Assembly: GCA_052174535.1 (NCBI GenBank)
Contig: JBQMRQ010000015.1
Coordinates: 1-9,628 of the forward strand
Source: Arsenophonus sp052174535
GTDB lineage: Bacteria > Pseudomonadota > Gammaproteobacteria > Enterobacterales > Enterobacteriaceae
DNA length: 9,628 bases
Reading direction: 5' to 3'
In this document: positions 1-8,224 of the stretch, piece by piece
Numbering within the stretch: the stretch's first letter is position 1
Layout: the number at the start of each line of letters is the position of its first letter
Notes under the pieces: generated by a model
The model's database searches: none
Told to the model about the DNA's origin: nothing
What the model saw: the letters and a program-made list of their open reading frames with translations, nothing else
Translations under genes and position numbers: made by a program

Positions 1-1
1 T

Positions 2-1622
2 AAAATTAGCGCGCGGGAGGACACGGATAAAGCAGCGAATAATTTTAATAATTTTCTTGAAAAACTGTATATCACAGAAACCCAAAAATACTTTGTGAAT
101 GTCGGTATCGATATTGAAAAATCCTTAATGCAACAAAAAGCTCATGGGATTTCGCCGATTGAATGGATCATGAATACCCTGCAAACCTATTTGGCGCAAA
201 AGAGTTATGAGGCGTTGGTATAATTTAAATCAGCGATGGTGCTGCAGGACGATGCTGCGTGCGATAAGGTGTTAACTGACTCTGCAGCAGACTTTGGATT
301 AGGTGAACTGTTTATCGATATGCAAGTAATGACGTTTGTCTGTCCGATGCTACCGGATATGGATAAGTACCAATACATCCATTCGTGCCCAAGTTTTGGC
401 TGCCGCTAATAAGAGTGTATTAATCGGTAATTATAAAAATACTTATCCTTACCGATTAAGAAGATGAAAAAGTTAGGTATTGCCAGTCGAGATTTTTTAC
501 TGAGTATCGGTGAATCACTCTTCCCGCCGTACTGTCATTAACGCAAATGGTCCTGTTTTACCTGAATGTAGCTAATGTCTGGGTCAAAACCACCCGCAAT
601 TGCTTAAAGCGGTATCGCCAAAAGCGTGGCGGTCTTACTGCTGTTTAAGGGCGTAGTTCTAGTTGTTCGTCTCCCACTTAATCTGCTTGGTTTACCGATA
701 TGGCTGCTGTGGGGCGGTTTATCAGCCTGCGTACCGGCTTGGTTATTACTAATCACCCACCAATTTAAGCATGGGGCGATTAAGCTAATTCATGACAGTG
801 TGGGGAGATTGGCGAAAGTATTCCCCGGTAGCCTAAGTGAGGTGTTCTGGGCCTCGCTGAATATACGCTGCTGTGGCTGGGTTAGACACTGATGTTTATG
901 CCCAATTGGCTTATGGATTACTGCGATTTCTGACGGGGGATTACCTGATTTACAGCTATTAGCGACCGATAAGCACTTTCTTTCAGGACGCATTTAACTG
1001 AGGGCAAACAAGCGTTTTCCGGCGTTATTGCTGGCATTGGCACACTTTATCCTTAACTGGTTGCTGTTAGATCTGTTGTATAAAGCTTTCGCCTAGGTGA
1101 TGAGCTACTTCCATGTTAAACTCCCCATCCATTTTACCGACGCGGGTGCAATCTGATTGATGGTCTTGTCAACAGCATTAAAAGTCATTTAATCCTCAGC
1201 AAAGAGACGATTATCCATTTTGCTGACAGTGTATTAGGTTGGTTTAAGGGGACACTCGGAATACACAGTCCCTCAAAGGTCTTTACCGGATTGAGAAATA
1301 ATATTGTGCAAAGGAGGTAAGCGGTGGTTGCATTATCCGTACCACGCTAGGATTAGCGCGTGCCATCGGCGGCCTAATGCCGCTGATGCAACCGCTCTCC
1401 TCGCTGTGTGCCCGCTGACAAATACTTTGATGACCGAAAAACGTCAGGGAAAGAGGGCTATCAGGGATGCATATCACCTTTGCAGTGCAGATTGTGATGA
1501 ACGGACAGTTCCAGGCTACCCCAGCGGCGTTATCTAACGCCTTCGCTATCAGTGTTGCTTGAGCTTAGAAAACCCCTCGCGCAGTTGATGCACCAAACAA
1601 CAACCTCGTAACTTTACTAATG
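2..1622 (+). pseudogene. Phage tail tape measure protein, 3' part, decayed
   Basis: Remnant of the tape measure protein, which sets tail length and fills the tail tube. The 5' end lies outside the window. 2-223 is one clean frame (…NVGIDIEKSLMQQKAHG…) ending in a stop. Coding continues in other frames: MKKLGIASRDFLLSIGESLF from 464, and a hydrophobic stretch at 626-760 (LPLNLLGLPIWLLWGG), the membrane-like segment usual in this family. The diagnostic part is 1158-1311: LIDGLVNSIKSHL, then GWFKGTLGIHSPSKVF and GLRNNIVQ, the conserved GWFK-LGI-SPS-VF signature near the C-terminus of P2/Mu-type tape measures. 1470-1560 reads ITFAVQIVMNGQFQATP, and the tail end reads LAQLMHQ. At least six frame changes and several stops are needed. 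The exact end is uncertain: it lies just before, or overlaps, the next gene's ATG at 1620. The 88-residue open frame at 626-892 is part of this gene, not a separate membrane protein. Confidence 0.85.
420..459. repeat. 11-bp perfect inverted repeat, 18-nt loop
   Basis: TTAATCGGTAA (420-430) is matched exactly by its reverse complement TTACCGATTAA (449-459). It lies inside the decayed tape measure gene, just before the MKKLG segment. There is no T-run after the second arm, so a classical terminator is unlikely. It may be a chance or mutation-generated palindrome. The pairing is read directly from the sequence; function is unknown. Confidence 0.6.
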
Positions 1623-2015
1623 CTGGCGGATCTCTTGGGTAAGATTAAACTGCAGTTAGAAACCGGCTTTACCGCGCTGTAATCCCACCCTTGGCGGTGA
1701 GTTTTCCGAGCAAGTGCATATTGACCGTAAACTGGATCTGTAGTGGGTCGGCGATAAAGGGGGGATGAATATCGCCTCAGTATGCGGTTTCATCAGCAGT
1801 ACTGTCAATTGATCTCATAATGTCAACAGATACAAGCCGCCTGTCGTATCCATCAGGCATTGGCGTTTGTACTAGGCAATGACGAATAACTTGAGGTATT
1901 TTGTAATCAGCACGCTCACGGGTCTCACGCTGTATTAGCGCATGCACAGTATCGCCCTCCTATCCTTGTAGGGTTGATATCAGTCTGTGTGAATTTACCG
2001 GTAGATTTACGCTAA
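1620..2015 (+). pseudogene. gpU-like phage tail protein, decayed
   Basis: Probable tail-terminator/completion protein of the gpU type, placed by position (directly after the tape measure gene) and by pattern. From ATG 1620 the frame gives MLADLLGKIKLQLETGF, a stop, then after a one-base shift PTLGGEFSEQVHIDRKLDL-stop-WVGDKGG. A later frame gives QAACRIHQALAFVLGND and then FVISTLTG, resembling the 'HQALPLVxGNG-YxGxFVIxxL' pattern I associate with this family. The composite of about 130 residues fits gpU size. The stop at 2013-2015 (VNLPVDLR) is the most likely end. At least two frameshifts and three stops are present. Assignment rests on remembered family patterns rather than an alignment, so it is moderately sure. 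Confidence 0.55.
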
Positions 2016-2033
2016 CTGCTTAAGCCGTCGGAA

Positions 2034-2519
2034 ATGCCACGACATTAAACAGAAAGGCGCCTAGCTAATCTGAACGAGCACTACTGGGTACATCGCTATC
2101 GTCGGCGGTAGGGTCGTCTCATTAGGCGCACTCGCGACACTAGCCACGGCCTCACAAGTGATGCGGGTGGCGCATTATATAAAACGTACCCGGTCGCGGC
2201 GTTAACATGCGCCACTGGGATATTAATAGCTTGGGTTTAGGTGGGTCTACCCCACATTGATACAGACGATACCGTTGTTGGCAGGCCTGGAAATACATTT
2301 CCTCCAGCGAGTAGGTTGATCCGTACGGCGGGTAAAAGGTAGCGACTACGGCTAGCCAGGCGAAAACACGTTTGCACCCTGACGATCTCTAGTACCGGCA
2401 AGACGCTACCAGGTGCACTGTATATCGTAGCTGCTCAAATGAGCGATGCTCCGGTACATGGAAAATAACATCGCTTCGGTATTGAACTGTCTGACTGGCA
2501 TCTGGTGACACGTCGCTAA
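2034..2519 (+). pseudogene. Unrecognised decayed ORF between U and X genes
   Basis: About 500 bp with no recognised product. An ATG at 2034 and a stop at 2517-2519 share a frame, giving about 161 codons interrupted by five internal stops but apparently no frameshift. Its last residues read ELSDWHLVTRR. The stop sits directly before the AGGAG-type ribosome site of the next gene, as expected for a real cistron in this tight operon. Fragments such as GALYIVAAQMSD are visible but I cannot tie them to a family. It could be an accessory tail gene, or the region may be too decayed to read. It is listed because position and spacing suggest a former gene. Confidence 0.3.
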
Positions 2520-2532
2520 AGGAGAACAGGAG

Positions 2533-2769
2533 ATGTCTCTAAGCCTACATAAACAGAAACATAAGTGTGGGAGAGAAGCCACTGGTAGTCATGTTATCCG
2601 TTATTACGAGCCTTTAGATACGCTGTCAGTCTACTATTACGGCGACACGTGCGGCTATTGTTATACGCATCAATAGCCAATAATCTGCCTATTCCAATCA
2701 TACCGGTCTTTCCTGCCAGCATCATCCCTGGGGCTATTCCGCTAATTAATGCACAGAAGCACCATGTGA
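2533..2769 (+). pseudogene. Phage tail protein X (gpX), decayed
   Basis: Small tail protein of the gpX type, a LysM-like peptide needed for tail completion in P2-type phages. ATG 2533 is preceded by AAAGGAGAACAGGAG, a strong ribosome site that fixes the start. The first frame gives SHVIRYYEPLDTLSVYYYGDT. The LDTL-x-YYGDT core is the gpX hallmark (compare P2 gpX 'GDTLDAICVRYYGRT'). After a frameshift the second frame gives RAAIVIRINSQ, and a third gives NNLPIPIIPVFPASI, matching the end of the family, where a pro-rich 'lPaG…I-lP' segment is usual. The end is set at the TGA 2767-2769, giving about 78 codons, a normal size. It lies immediately upstream of gene D, the usual gpX position. Confidence 0.65.
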
Positions 2770-2784
2770 GAGGAGAATTTCGAT

Positions 2785-3890
2785 ATGGTTGCATTAACGA
2801 CATAAAGACAGCAGGTGGTGGGTACCGGCCCCGACCTGTACCCCTGTATTATAGATAAAAAGAGATCACGCATGGATATCACCTCCGGACTTGCTTAGGC
2901 TCCCATTCCGATCAGTTCAGTGGCTAGTCTGACGAGCTAATGGTCTAATTAGAAGGCAGCGCCGGGTGCTGGCGCAGGGCCTGGTATCCGAGTAAAAGCG
3001 ATACGCTCTCATTCCGTTCGCATGGGGGTCGGTGCGCCATTACATCCCTGTAAGTACCTTTTCAATTGATGAAGTAGAACTCAGTAGCTTGGCCGGATAC
3101 GATGTTTCTGCACGATTATCCGCTTTCGGTAACTATCGCGCTGCGGATTTGGAGCTACAGAGCGTTTGAGCAGACCAACCTGGCAGCTATCACCTAGTAG
3201 CGGATTGTACAAAAACACAACCTGACACTGGAAGACCATATTGCGTCGCTGATACTTGATCGAGTCATGCAGCAACATGAAACCAATCTGACTTTTTGAG
3301 CCTTCTGGCAGAGGAAGGAGTACGGCTATATCGTTAAAATCACGTCATACAAACTGCTTTTGAGCACGTTAGGATTTCATGAGGCAGCGCCCGGTCAACG
3401 TCATTACCCATCAAGCAATAAGTCATTGCAGCCTCCCCGATACGCTTAATCGCATCTATCAGCAGGAAAATGTGAATACCAGGACAGCTAGTGGAAACAA
3501 CTGGTCATGATCGATATGAAGGCTGATGCACGATAAGGTAAGAGTGGCGCGATAAACGATGCCTCAAAAACAGGGACATTCAATTAGCACTGATATCTTA
3601 AAATTACACAGTCTGGCACGGAGCCTAAAATAAGCTATTGCTAAGGTGTGCGCGGTCTGAACCGTCATAATGAACATTAACGGGTATCGACCCGTAGAGT
3701 TGCGGGGCAATACATGCCGTATCAAAAGCCGGGTTAACCGTGTGCTTGTCCGTGGATTGTCTCTGATTACTGAAGTTCACCATGTTCCTTCATGCCAGGA
3801 GTGGTTAGACTTGTAAACTAACCATGGGTCAGGGGCCCCGATTGCGCGTACGAACAGGAAAATAACGCACGTGTATTAGTCGACGACCCA
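2785..3890 (+). pseudogene. Late control / tail hub protein D (gpD, VgrG-like), decayed
   Basis: Baseplate hub protein of the P2 gpD / Mu gp44 type, structurally related to VgrG; it carries the spike V. ATG 2785 follows an AGAGGAGAA ribosome site. Frames read in order: DIKTAGGGYRPRPVPLYY; KEIT-DITSGL (the usual 'G+DIT' element); SDTLSF; TFSIDEVELSSLAGYD near 3060-3110; SARLSAFGNYRAADLELQ; NLTLEDHIASL; DRVMQQHETNLTF with LLAEE/EYGYIVKITSYKLLL around 3260-3360, matching the 'QTNESDLAFLxRLAxExG' hub core. DTLNRIYQQENVNTRTASG follows (3437-3500), then LITEVHH near 3765, the usual C-terminal strand. The composite is about 365 residues, normal for the family. Six or more frame changes and many stops are present. 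The 3' boundary is approximate, because the reading frame is lost between about 3800 and 3910. Confidence 0.75.
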
Positions 3891-3913
3891 ATAGGTGATT
3901 GAGGTGAAAACTG

Positions 3914-4646
3914 ATGGCAGCGTGAGTCCGTTGAGTGAAAAGAGACGACAATCGGAGAAAAGAACCATGAAAGGACTCTAATTGATGTTTTGTATCATCA
4001 TTCAGATTGATGAAGAAAATCTCATGCTATGGGTACCGCTGCCGACCTGTGATAATCTGTGCACTGATTGGCTGCCAGTATTGAAACCCAATACTCAGAA
4101 TAATAAAGATTACTGGCTACCCGATTTCTGGGTTAATAGATGAGTCTTCTGCTGGATGCTGACGGCGATGACGGCGATGATGGCGTGATGTTTAGGGTAG
4201 TATATTCTGACATCGACCGTCTGGCCAGCGCGACTTCCGTAATAAACGATGTATGGATTTTTTTGAGTGGGAACCCCGTTATCGAGTATGACTGCAAAAA
4301 CCATGCATGGCTATTGGGGCGAGATACAGATCCTGACGCTGACCACCCAGAGGTCACTTGGTACTGATCTAAACGTATATCGTCACCGTGTATAGGCGAC
4401 GATATTCTCACTCTTGACAGCCCTGAAAACTATTCAACGAGCAATTTTACTGTACAGAAACGGTTAACGTATCAAAAATGGGGGGTTATTTCTGGGCATG
4501 GTGGGTACCAAATATTGACGGCTGCTCAGGTTGGGATTAAGGAAATCAAAACCAAAGAAGATATTAAGGCGTAACAAACATCCGTTGATGACCATGTCCA
4601 TAGTAATTTAGAGATGACGGTAAAACCTACCAGTAAGCTGTTATAA
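3914..4646 (+). pseudogene. Baseplate assembly protein V (gpV, tail spike), decayed
   Basis: Central spike at the tip of the contractile tail, P2 gpV type. The clearest part is 3985-4143 (IIIQIDEENLMLWVPLPT, then CTDWLPVLKPNTQNNKDYWLP), the N-terminal OB-fold with the 'tDWLP…W-P' pattern. The gene then shifts frame by overlap into 4140-4367: LLLDADGDDGDDGVMFRVVY, SDIDRL, and PVIEYDCKNH at the point where the C-terminal beta-helix spike begins. The 3' end reads IKEIKTKEDIKA, a stop, then VDDHVHSNLEM and a final stop at 4644-4646. The D-HVHS motif is the typical spike tip with its metal-binding histidines. The start is ATG 3914 or ATG 3967 (after CGGAGAAAAG). Compared with the family the DGDDG element is doubled; see the 9-bp repeat. 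Confidence 0.88.
4161..4178 (+). repeat. 9-bp tandem duplication inside gene V
   Basis: GACGGCGAT occurs twice in direct succession, followed by a diverged third start GATGGC. It adds three residues, giving DGDDGDDG where I expect a single DGDDG in this family. Being a multiple of three it keeps the frame, unlike most lesions here. It probably arose by replication slippage. Confidence 0.7.
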
Positions 4647-4665
4647 GTGAGAGGGAATACTTTTA

Positions 4666-5032
4666 ATGAACACAATGACCGTCATCAGCACTGCAGACTG
4701 GCAACTCCGTACTGCATGCGTCAGGGGAACAGGTTAGTGACGTCGAAAATATTCAGTAGTTTTTAAAATTGATTTTAGGCACACTGAAAGGTAAAGGCAA
4801 CATCGACCGGATTTTGGTAGTGATCTGCATCGTTCTCTGAATATTCCCAACTGAACGTGCCTTGCCGCATGTGGTGCTGGAAACGGTGGAGGTTATCAAA
4901 CCACCTAGAAGCCTCGATGTGAATTACATCAGGTCATGCTTGGATGCGTAGGGTGATCGGGTTAATCTTCTGTTTCACTGTCGTCTGCTAGTACGTCAGC
5001 CTTATCAACAAACGGAAATTGCATGGCGTTAA
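4666..5032 (+). pseudogene. Baseplate wedge protein W (gpW / gp25 family), decayed
   Basis: Baseplate wedge component of the gp25-like family. ATG 4666 (MNTMT) follows GAGAGGGAATA, 19 bp after the stop of V. One frame gives VSDVENIQ-stop-FLKLILGTLKGKGNID, matching the family's 'HI-QSI-DIL-TP-Gsr' opening. A shifted frame gives RPDFGSDLHRSLNIP (about 4805-4850), the diagnostic 'RPdFGs-L' motif of gp25 proteins. ERALPHVVLETVEVI and LDVNYI follow, covering the 'A-EAL-RWEPRI' helix. The C-terminal frame VNLLFHCRLLV ends at TAA 5030-5032. The total of about 122 codons is normal for the family. At least three frameshifts and three stops are present. Its last 10 bases overlap the ATG of gene J. Confidence 0.7.
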
Positions 5033-6162
5033 ACCCTCAAGAACCCGGTTTTTGTTGAAGTGGATGCGGGGAGGCCATTACCTGTGAGATGATTACAGCC
5101 TATGGAAGCGGTTAGCGGCAAGACCCTGTGCTCGGCCGCAGGCTGAGCGATCATTTAATAGACCTGTTTACCTAATTGAAAACTCTGGTGCGCAGTGTCA
5201 TTCAATCTGCATCCGAACAAAACCTGATGGGCTTTGCTCGTGTGTCAGTGCTGGATTATCTCACTGAGGTGATCGGTGTTTACCGTCTACTGGTTCAACC
5301 GGCACTTACCACGGTACAATTTTTACTGGCGGATCCCACCCCCTCAGTCAGGATATCGATACCGGCCTGCATACGCCTAATCGCCACGGACAGCCTGATA
5401 TTTACCACTGATAGCGAAGTTAGGCTGACGTCAACAGTATCAAGGATAACGGTGAGCGATACCTGCAGCAAGGCGGAGACAGAAAGTAATGGCTGATAAC
5501 CGGCGCAAATCAGCACTCTGATGGGAACCCATCGATGACGGGGATATCTAGGTGACCAAATACTACGCCGAGGGCGGGCGGATCAGACGCGGAGGATAAT
5601 AAGTATTTTGCAGAGTCGTATTCGTCTGGCACCCGCCTCCTTACAGTACCGTCGTTCACTCGAAGCGTACCGTTTTCATGCCATGAGTCATATCCGGAGG
5701 ATTTGTAATTTGATGGTGACCCGCTAGAAACTCGGCACGGTTAACCTGTATCCGCTTGCTGACTAGTCGAGCTACCTCGGATAAGACGATGCTTAGTCTG
5801 GTGATGGCCCTGTGCTTGGAAGAGCTGGTATACCCGCGTTGAACGATATGATGTAGGTACTATCCCAGAAAAGTTAACTATGCAATTATCGAATAACTGA
5901 TCTGTTATGCCAGCCAATCGAGTAAGCCGGTATTGAAATAGGTTAGGAAGATCGCCGAACAGTATATCACCCGTCAGGCTAAATAGCTAGGTCTGGATAT
6001 TGTGCCCAGCTAGATTATCGCCGCCTTCTCCATCCATGGCGTTTACCTGGTAAAAGCTGACTAGTTTTTACCCTGGAGCTGACGATACTGGCAGCGCAGC
6101 AATAGGCACATTGTAGCGACATTGAGTTGATCCTTAATACAGAGGAAACAAGCGATGACTGA
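5023..6162 (+). pseudogene. Baseplate assembly protein J (gpJ), decayed
   Basis: Baseplate wedge protein of the P2 gpJ / Mu gp47 type. ATG 5023 overlaps the stop of W. NPVFVEVDAG (5042-5070) and MITAY follow. The long open frame from 5176 holds ASEQNLMGFARVSVLDYL, TEVIGVYRLLVQPALTTVQF and then DSLIFTTDSEVRL, the highly recognisable 'AeQNLL-fArG--LD-LGE-iGv-RLpa-pA-tt-qFsL' signature. The middle and C-terminal parts are read in several frames: SRIRLAPASLQYRRSLEAYRFHAMS (shown here as two adjoining pieces, SRIRLAPASLQ and YRRSLEAYRFHAMS, about 5612-5690), GTVNLYPLAD, YITRQA, LGLDIVPS-IIAAFSIHGVY, and a final frame ending TEETSDD at TGA 6160-6162. The 380 codons match the family. Many stops and frameshifts make it non-functional. 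Confidence 0.9.
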
Positions 6163-6749
6163 TAATAGTCTATTAGCGATTCTGCTGGCGGAAGAGAAAC
6201 ATTTTCAGGCTCTGGTGGTAATACAAAGGCCAGCACAGTTACAACAGATTGACCTGATGCCGCTGCTTGTTTATTTGTTGGATATAACCGAAGCCTAGAC
6301 CTTGTGCTTTAGGCTGGCTGAATAATTGACGTTAATCTGTAGTCAATAAGCTGGTCTCTGGCAGAATTGGATGATGCCCCGCCATGCAATGCTAAAATCA
6401 TCCATTATACTGCACTACTAAAAAAAGGAGGGTCCCCATTGATCAATTCGTGACATAATGATACGGGCGCTAGATTTGGAGAAATGGCGATAACCGAAGG
6501 GGGAGCGATACTTAAACCCGGGAACAGCCGTAACCATATCTTGATAGCGAGACCTATACTGAGCACTGTACCTGGTCATCCTCAATCAGCTGATTACCAA
6601 ACGCGACCAGGCAGTAAAATTATGCGAGACGCTGGCGGCTTTTTCGCCGGCGCGGAGTGAACTGGTAGCGCTGGATTATACGGTAGTCCTGTTTCTACTA
6701 TAACAATAAGATGACCTACCATTAGCATTATAATTATGGCAGTAGTTAA
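6155..6749 (+). pseudogene. Tail protein I (gpI), decayed
   Basis: Baseplate periphery protein linking the wedge to the tail fibres, P2 gpI type. ATG 6155 overlaps the end of J by 8 bp (ATGACTGA). After a shift past the first codons the frame reads SLLAILLAEEKHFQAL, LQQIDLMPLLVYLLDI and then TEA-stop. A second frame gives SLAELDDAPPCNAKIIHY, corresponding to the 'wALAeSD---R-lIk-aI-lHr-KGTp-ai' core, with KKGGSPL just after it (6421-6440). A third gives LITKRDQAVKLCETLAAFSP and ARSELVALDYTVV (about 6580-6690). The end is HYNYGSS followed by TAA TAG (6747-6749), matching the aromatic C-terminus (TYNGHYNYGS) common in gpI. The composite of 198 residues is normal. At least four frame changes are present. 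Confidence 0.85.
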
Positions 6750-6794
6750 TAGTATTCAAAAACAGTTAATCAATAGACGAAAATAGACTATTTT

Positions 6795-7930
6795 ATGACT
6801 AAAAACCGCCCAAGATAAAATTAAGCTCGATGGAAAACGATGACATGAGCTATTTAAGAAATGGTTGCCTAAGAAAACGGTATCTACCGATAGAGACCTT
6901 CAATCCGATATTGGGATCAGTCAGATTGCATTACAAACTGGCCACATGTGTGAACTGGCGAATCGTATACCGCAACCCCTAGTTAAAGTAGCAATTAAAA
7001 CAAGCTGGACTGGCATTGACTGCGCATACAGCGCTCCTAAAACCACTCGGATGTGAGTGCAAGTGAAAAGGGTTTCGTTAAAACTCAGCAATGTTAATCA
7101 GAGCAGTAGTAAAACGGAAGCGGCGATTTCCAAAACGGTGAAAATTGTTAATGACAGGCTGAATGCTGTTGTCGATTATACCTTTTCCAATTTAGATACG
7201 CTGAACAAGCTTTCGCAGGCCATAAGTAATAACCCGAAATTTTTTAAAAGCGTGACTCAGTTTTTAAATGAGAAGCTAGCGAAAAATAAAAATGGGGTCC
7301 GACATCCTAGACAAGAATCTTTTTTTAAAAAACCTTCATTTATTAGAAATTGTAAATTTGTCTAAAAATGTAGCGTCTACTTCTCTTAAAATTAATGATA
7401 AAATACTGACTAAAGATGTACAGCTAACCGCCACCGATGTTCATGTTGTTGCATCCTAAGTATTGCGTATTGAAATCCATGTCGGTGTTCTTCTACCCTG
7501 GCCAACTGAAGCAGTACCAACAGGTTGGTTTATTTGTAACGATGAGACATTCGATAAGAAAAATACCCGCTCTCGGTACTTGCCAATTCCTCAGGCAAAT
7601 GCCCTAATTTGCGTAGTGAATTTATTCGTAGTTTAGATCCTGGGCAAAAAGTGGATAACGGACGTAAAATAGATATTAAGCGCGGAAGGTGATGTTATGT
7701 AGAAAATTTTGGCACAGTGGACACTGTGGATGACCAGGCTGTTGTTTTGTCAAATTTTTCACCAAAAGGCGCTTTCTATTGTGACGGACAGAGCTTCTGT
7801 TAACTACAATGCACGCTCTGAGGCAGATTTGAGCGGATGCAAATGGCATTTGATTCATCCCGTAACAAAAACTACTGAGGAAACCTGTCTAAGAAATGTT
7901 GCATTTAACTACATAGTCAGGGCGGCCTGA
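6795..7930 (+). pseudogene. Tail fibre protein (P2 gpH / Mu gpS type), decayed
   Basis: Receptor-binding tail fibre. The start is uncertain: ATG 6795 is a candidate with only a weak ribosome site, and KIKLDGKR/HELFKKWLPKK can be read at about 6814-6875. The shaft part includes SDIGISQIALQTG (fibre-repeat 'GI-QIATq'). Then 7057-7322 gives SSSKTEAAISKTVKIVNDRL and LDTLNKLSQAISNNPKF, the common 'TEAAt-kaVK-vNDrl…LdTLnELa-AL-nDPnF' fibre module. After a frameshift the frame NLFLKNLHLLEIVNLSKN crosses the left crossover site, followed by KINDKILTKDVQLTATDVHV. From 7465, VGVLLPWPTEAVPTGWFIC is the phage tail collar domain, then LRSEFIRSLDPGQ, VDNGRKI, and the ending NVAFNYIVRAA, the classic fibre C-terminus, with TGA at 7928-7930. 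The region is visibly more AT-rich than the baseplate genes. The C-terminal part lies inside the proposed invertible segment. Confidence 0.87.
7323..7348 (+). other. Candidate left invertase crossover site
   Basis: This 26-bp stretch (half-site TTTTAAAAAACC, centre TT, half-site CATTTATTAGAA) matches the reverse complement of 8726-8751 at 19 of 26 positions by hand count. It has the same central dinucleotide and about 17 matches to the Mu gix consensus as I remember it. It sits in the fibre gene at the boundary between the shared shaft and the variable tip, where crossover sites of Mu, P1 and e14 type lie. In the fibre frame it encodes NLHLLE. AT-rich sequence raises the chance background, so confidence is moderate. 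Confidence 0.5.
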
Positions 7931-7938
7931 TAATGTTG

Positions 7939-7957
7939 AGTTAGTAACAAACTAACT
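7939..7957. terminator. Small hairpin between convergent fibre ends
   Basis: AGTTAGT, loop AACAA, ACTAACT forms a perfect 7-bp stem in the gap between the + strand fibre stop (7930) and the - strand stop (7941-7943). Position suggests a bidirectional terminator. The stem is short and AT-rich and no strong T-run follows on either side, so it is at best weak. Confidence 0.3.
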
Positions 7958-8224
7958 TCCAGATTCTGGGTGCTTGAATCGCTGTTCTTGTATAATCAGC
8001 ACTGATAATTAACAATTTTTCTTCTATTTCAATATATGTGCCTAAATTGTCTTTTTGAGCAATACCTTTATATTTTTTACTGCACTGTTCCCGATAAGAT
8101 AGGATGAGGAACCGGACAAGGCAACATCACGGTATAAAATCTGTCCGGCATATAGTGCTGGCGTGATGCCTACATTGCATGATAAGTCAGGTATCACCAC
8201 ATTTCCATCATTCATTGGTATCAA
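7941..8224 (-). pseudogene. C-terminal part of the - strand fibre module, unrecognised domain
   Basis: Two adjoining - strand frames. The first runs 8224 to 8042 (NDGNVVIPDLSCNVGITPAL, YAGQILYRDVALSGSSSYLI, then GNSAVKNIKVL). The second, too short for ordinary ORF calling, runs from about 8072 to the stop at 7941-7943 (AQKDNLGTYIEIEEKLLIIS, then ADYTRTAIQAPRIWKLVCY). A single frameshift in a KNIKV/KKNIK run joins them into a protein end of about 94 residues. I do not recognise the family. The beta-rich, serine/glycine-containing pattern ending IWKL would suit a fibre tip or a small tip-associated protein. Whether it belonged to the same polypeptide as the fibre module upstream (8298-8725) or began at its own ATG 8224 cannot be decided by eye. 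Confidence 0.5.

Noticed and set aside
626..892. 88-residue hydrophobic open frame that could be a small membrane protein
   Set aside because: It continues the tape measure reading and matches the hydrophobic segment expected there; it has no ribosome site of its own.
1311..1318. Perfect AAGGAGGT ribosome-binding sequence
   Set aside because: It lies inside the tape measure coding remnant and the downstream GTG frame meets a stop after nine codons.
2819..4047. Similar 20-bp stretches around GGGTACCG…CCGACCTGT in gene D and gene V
   Set aside because: They match at 17 of 20 positions but lie in different genes and frames with no extension on either side; likely coincidence.
4133..4411. 92-residue - strand open frame
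   Set aside because: It lies opposite the well-recognised gpV frame and has no family pattern.
1620..6749. Type VI secretion or extracellular contractile injection cluster (VgrG-like hub, gp25, baseplate proteins)
   Set aside because: The gpX, gpU, gpV, gpI and fibre-inversion genes are phage-specific, and no T6SS membrane proteins or AAA ATPase are present.
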